Source of the DNA: Dyadobacter sp. LHD-138
GTDB taxonomy: Bacteria > Bacteroidota > Bacteroidia > Cytophagales > Spirosomataceae
Assembly (NCBI RefSeq): GCF_030929615.1
Contig: NZ_JAVFVU010000034.1
Coordinates: 26,034 to 90,033, forward strand
Direction of reading: 5' to 3'
DNA: 64,000 nucleotides
The notes under the pieces are model-generated. The model did not search any database. It was not told the origin of the DNA and saw nothing but the letters and a program-made list of their open reading frames with translations. Below, in pieces: positions 60,797 through 64,000 of the stretch; position 1 is the first letter of the stretch, and each line of letters opens with the position of its first letter. The position numbers and the translations under genes are program-made.

Positions 60797-60934
60797 TTGG
60801 CTGTTAGTTGTTGGCTTTTAGCTTTCGTAATCATCTGATTTACTTTACAACAATAACTGTACAATTAATAATTAACAACTAACCATTAAACCGGTAGCCA
60901 AAGCGCAACGCTAACGGCTATTAGCTAAAAGCTA
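60797..60934. repeat. Heptamer arrays before the FAD dehydrogenase gene
   Basis: Left array 60797-60824: TTGGCTG, TTAGTTG, TTGGCTT, TTAGCTT. Right array 60865-60934: ten consecutive 7-bp units in register, from TTAATAA and TTAACAA to ACGGCTA, TTAGCTA and AAAGCTA. The right end is roughly the inverse of the left. The final A of the last unit is the first base of the ATG at 60934. The arrays fill nearly all of the 143-bp gap. Confidence 0.65.
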
Positions 60935-62193
60935 TGGACAAACAAAAAGGAAAAGTTGTAATCATCGGTGGAGGTATTATGGGATTGGCCTCCGCCTATT
61001 ATCTTTTGAAGAGCGGGTGGAAAGTGACGGTTTTGGATAAGGGTGATATGACAAACAACTGTTCCTACGGAAACGCCGGCATGATTGTTCCCAGTCACTT
61101 TATTCCCCTGGCAGCTCCGGGTATGATTTCGAAGGGAATCAAATGGATGTTCAACAGCCACAGCCCTTTTTATGTAAAACCCTCGCTGGATTTCTCGTTG
61201 ATTTCCTGGGGGTTGAAATTCATGAAAAGTGCCACTGCCAGTCATGTTGAGTACGTTGCTCCCTATCTTCGTGATTATCATTTGTTCAGTCGGCAGTTGT
61301 ACAAAGATCTTGCAAACGAACCCGGTTTTGATTTTGGCCTGGAAACCAAAGGAATCCTGATGCTTTACAAGACGGAAAAAGCCGGAGAAGAAGAAATCCA
61401 TGTGGGACGTGATGCGCAGAAATTGGGGCTGGATGTCGATATCCTGGATAAGGAGCAAGTTCAGGCGCTGGAACCCCATGCGAATCTTGATGTGATCGGA
61501 GCCGTTCATTACCGTTGTGACGCACATTTATATCCCAACGCATTGATTCCGCAGCTGATCAGCTATGTTGAAAAAAATGGTGGTGAAATTAAAACGAACA
61601 GCGGCGTAACCGGTTTTAATATCCAGAACGGCGAAGTTAAGGCCGTTAAAACATCAACCGGTGATGTGCAAGGCGATCTTGTGGTGATGACCGGCGGCAC
61701 CTGGCTTCCTGAGCTTGCGAAGCTGGCCGGGCTGACCATTCCCGTGATGCCCGGAAAAGGGTATTCATTTATGGAGCGGAACGATGTACATAAGATCATC
61801 CATCCCTCACTGCTGATTGAAGCAAGGGTGGCGGTAACGCCCATGAACGGGCAGGTGCGCTTTGGCGGAACCATGGAGATTGCGCCGGTAAATGACAAAG
61901 TTAACATGAACCGTGTGGAGGGGATTGTAAATTCGATACCTGAATATTATTCTGATTTAAAAACTGCGCTGCCAAAAGTGAAGGATATCTGGTACGGCTT
62001 CAGGCCCTGCTCACCGGACGGACTGCCTTATCTGGGATACAGCCAAAAGCTGAAAAACCTGATCGTGGCCGGTGGACATGGTATGATGGGCGTAAGTCTG
62101 GGGCCGGGCACAGGTAAAATTGTCGCCGAGCTTGCTGACCGAAGCAACACTTCGGTGGACATCTCGATTTATGATCCGCAGCGATATAACTAA
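60934..62193 (+). CDS. DadA-like FAD oxidoreductase, probable D-hydroxyproline dehydrogenase
   Basis: A 419-residue DAO-fold protein. VVIIGGGIMGLASAYYLLKSG is the FAD-binding loop, CSYGNAGMIVPSH the segment typical of DadA-type enzymes, and YGFRPCSPDGLPYLG with GGHGMMGVSLGPGTGK the C-terminal FAD signature. It should oxidise cis-4-hydroxy-D-proline to 1-pyrroline-4-hydroxy-2-carboxylate, linking the epimerase to the deaminase. A generic D-amino acid dehydrogenase is the alternative. The start codon shares its first base with a heptamer repeat. Confidence 0.88.
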   Translation: MDKQKGKVVIIGGGIMGLASAYYLLKSGWKVTVLDKGDMTNNCSYGNAGMIVPSHFIPLAAPGMISKGIKWMFNSHSPFYVKPSLDFSLISWGLKFMKSATASHVEYVAPYLRDYHLFSRQLYKDLANEPGFDFGLETKGILMLYKTEKAGEEEIHVGRDAQKLGLDVDILDKEQVQALEPHANLDVIGAVHYRCDAHLYPNALIPQLISYVEKNGGEIKTNSGVTGFNIQNGEVKAVKTSTGDVQGDLVVMTGGTWLPELAKLAGLTIPVMPGKGYSFMERNDVHKIIHPSLLIEARVAVTPMNGQVRFGGTMEIAPVNDKVNMNRVEGIVNSIPEYYSDLKTALPKVKDIWYGFRPCSPDGLPYLGYSQKLKNLIVAGGHGMMGVSLGPGTGKIVAELADRSNTSVDISIYDPQRYN

Positions 62194-62444
62194 CAATACG
62201 GTAACGCTAAAAGTGCATTAATAGCTTATTTTTCTTTTATGGTTACTTGTTGTACAATGGAAAGATGCTTGTGTAAAGTTTTATCAATCTGTTATTCACT
62301 AAAACAATATTCTGATAATAAATAATAGTTAGAATTTTATTAATACCGATCGTGGCGCTTTTAAAAGAAATTGAAGTTTTAAAGTTCTGAAATAATATTG
62401 TAGCTTTCACCTGTTAAATATGCCTAAGTAAATCTAACCCTTAT

Positions 62445-63881
62445 ATGTCACAAGAAAGTACGTCAGAAAATATTTCTTTTAAACCGTCCCTGGGCCTTGT
62501 AGATGCCACCATGTTAGTCGCTGGTAGTATGATCGGCTCAGGGATTTTTATTGTCAGCGCGGACATCACGCGGAATACCGGCAGTGTGGGCTGGCTGATG
62601 TTCGTATGGCTTATTACGGGGTTCATGACCTTGACGGCAGCGTTAAGTTATGGTGAGCTGAGTGCGATGTTTCCGAAAGCAGGCGGGCAATATGTTTATC
62701 TGAAAGAGGCTTACAACCCGCTGATCAGCTTTTTATATGGATGGAGCTTTTTTACAGTAATCCAGACCGCCACCATTGCGGCCGTTGCTGTGGCGTTTGC
62801 GAAGTTTACGGCCTATTTGTTACCCGTTTTTAGTGAAGATCTCGTAGCAATTGATCTCGGATTCCTTCAGATAACACCGGCACAATTACTCTCCATTGTC
62901 GTCATTGTTTTTCTGACGTTTATCAATACACGTGGTGTCAACAGCGGTAAGATCATTCAGACGACTTTCACCCTTGCAAAACTGTTAAGTTTGCTTGGGC
63001 TTATCGTTTTTGGTTTGCTTTTCATGAAACCGGAAATATGGAGCGTCAACTGGGATGCTGCGTCCATGTGGGATTTGCACAAACTCAGTCTCGACGGAAG
63101 CATCGAATCTTACACAACGTTTGCTGCATTCGGAGCCATTGCCGCTTCGATGGTAGGTTCTATTTTTAGCAGTGATTCCTGGAATAATGTAACTTTCATT
63201 GCAGGAGAAATCAAGAATCCGCAGCGTAACATCGGGTTAAGTCTGGCATTGGGAACAATCATCGTAACGGTTATTTATGTAATGACCAACGTGATGTATA
63301 CCGGCGTTCTGTCATTGCCTGAAATTGCATCAGCCGATAAAGACCGTGTGGCAGTAGCGGCATCGCACGTGATATTTGGGAATTCAGGAACGGTCATTAT
63401 CGCCATTATGATCATGGTTTCGACCTTTGGCTGTAACAACGGATTGATTATGTCCGGTGCCCGTGTTTACTATTCGATGGCTAAGGATGGTTTATTTTTC
63501 AAAAAAGTTGGGCAGCTGAACAAGAATTCAGTTCCTGAATTTGGCCTTTGGATCCAATGTGTTATTGCCTCGCTTTGGAGTTTAAGCGGGAAATATGGAA
63601 ATCTTCTGGATATGATTTCGTTTGTTGTGGTTGTGTTTTATATGCTGACGATCATCGGAATTTTTATATTACGTAAAAAGAGACCCAACGCAGACAGACC
63701 TTACAAAGCTTTCGGTTATCCGTTTTTGCCGATTATTTATATCGTGATGGGAATTGCCTTTTGTGTACTGCTTATCATTTTTAAACCTGAGTATACCTGG
63801 CCAGGATTGATCATCGTATTATTGGGTATTCCGGTTTATTACCTGATTGCGAAAAAAGAAATTGTAGCTGGTGATAACTAG
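62445..63881 (+). CDS. APC family amino acid permease
   Basis: A 478-residue protein with about twelve membrane spans. VDATMLVAGSMIGSGIFIV is the first span with the substrate-carboxylate loop, and AALSYGELSAMFPKAGGQYVYLKEA and NNVTFIAGEIKNPQRNIG are APC hallmarks. It follows the hydroxyproline catabolic genes after 251 bp, so hydroxyproline or proline uptake is the likely job (inference). The gap before it is AT-rich and shows no exact -7 box. Confidence 0.9.
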   Translation: MSQESTSENISFKPSLGLVDATMLVAGSMIGSGIFIVSADITRNTGSVGWLMFVWLITGFMTLTAALSYGELSAMFPKAGGQYVYLKEAYNPLISFLYGWSFFTVIQTATIAAVAVAFAKFTAYLLPVFSEDLVAIDLGFLQITPAQLLSIVVIVFLTFINTRGVNSGKIIQTTFTLAKLLSLLGLIVFGLLFMKPEIWSVNWDAASMWDLHKLSLDGSIESYTTFAAFGAIAASMVGSIFSSDSWNNVTFIAGEIKNPQRNIGLSLALGTIIVTVIYVMTNVMYTGVLSLPEIASADKDRVAVAASHVIFGNSGTVIIAIMIMVSTFGCNNGLIMSGARVYYSMAKDGLFFKKVGQLNKNSVPEFGLWIQCVIASLWSLSGKYGNLLDMISFVVVVFYMLTIIGIFILRKKRPNADRPYKAFGYPFLPIIYIVMGIAFCVLLIIFKPEYTWPGLIIVLLGIPVYYLIAKKEIVAGDN

Positions 63882-63895
63882 TTAGGCCTTCCTTG

Positions 63896-63955
63896 AAAAT
63901 TCTCCAATCGATCTCCTTGGCTCATATTTCCAGGATTGGATTGGGGAGTTTTAAT
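63896..63955 (+). terminator. Terminator after the permease gene
   Basis: AAAATTCTCCAATC pairs with GATTGGGGAGTTTT (14 bp, two G-U pairs) around a 29-nt insert that contains a second small stem (CCTTGG / CCAGG). A TTTT stretch ends it. The remaining 45 bp to the window edge hold nothing recognisable. Confidence 0.65.
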
Positions 63956-64000
63956 TTACGATTGGGTGCGGCGTATCGGGAAAGTACAATTGTGTCGACT

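Noticed and set aside
8410..60934. CRISPR array as explanation of the short repeats
   Set aside because: The units are 7-10 bp, degenerate and contiguous with no unique spacers, and no cas genes are present.

Overview
The window looks like a chromosome segment of a Bacteroidota bacterium of the Cytophagales type, closest in style to Dyadobacter or Spirosoma (inference from gene content). The evidence is a SusC/SusD pair under an ECF sigma/FecR switch, type IX secretion (T9SS) genes porU and porV, a PorU2-like paralogue, DUF4290-murA, PspC/GIN-domain proteins under a PadR regulator, and recurrent TAnnTTTG -7 promoter boxes. No tRNA, rRNA, CRISPR array, transposase or prophage is visible. Both ends are ordinary chromosome; the left end cuts an M1 aminopeptidase gene.

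Layout. 1-9.9 kb, all minus strand: M1 aminopeptidase (partial), HupE/UreJ-like membrane protein, a lipoprotein plus TonB-dependent receptor pair, and two tandem M14 carboxypeptidases (one exported, one apparently cytosolic). 10.1-15.2 kb, plus: a histidine operon hisH-hisA-hisF-hisIE headed by a readable attenuator (21-residue His-rich leader peptide, antiterminator and terminator), then three small membrane proteins and a GGGP synthase. 15.3-22.2 kb, plus: small lipoprotein, SprT-like protein, T9SS sortase PorU and shuttle PorV, and an M16 homologue lacking its zinc motif. 22.2-32.6 kb: photolyase and methyltransferase, DUF1080 protein, MurA with Asp in place of the catalytic Cys, DUF4290, a GT39-like membrane protein, PorU2 and DHFR. 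32.8-41.6 kb, plus: PadR regulator with a palindromic operator, PspC-GIN membrane protein, secreted GIN protein, outer-membrane barrel, thioesterase, RidA, GltX, a small acidic-tailed protein and a TIGR00266 protein. 41.7-48.8 kb, minus: ECF sigma, FecR, SusC with an STN signalling domain, and SusD. 49.3-56.8 kb: T9SS-exported FG-GAP protein, Gfo/Idh/MocA oxidoreductase and two DUF3857/transglutaminase-like proteins. 57.0-63.9 kb, plus: a complete trans-4-hydroxy-L-proline catabolic set (deaminase, 2-oxoglutarate semialdehyde dehydrogenase, epimerase, FAD dehydrogenase) and an APC permease.

How it works together. Histidine synthesis appears to be controlled by ribosome position on a leader peptide that is probably leaderless itself. 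The T9SS genes provide the machinery that would export the C-terminal-domain proteins seen at 29-32 kb and 49-51 kb. The sigma/FecR/STN-SusC set forms a surface-sensing loop. The hydroxyproline genes convert a collagen or plant-wall amino acid to 2-oxoglutarate. Outside the genes, the most unusual structures are inverted arrays of degenerate 7-bp repeats around 59.7 and 60.8 kb, which include one gene's stop codon and touch another's start codon, and a 10-bp-phased GTCA/TGAC dyad array upstream of gltX.
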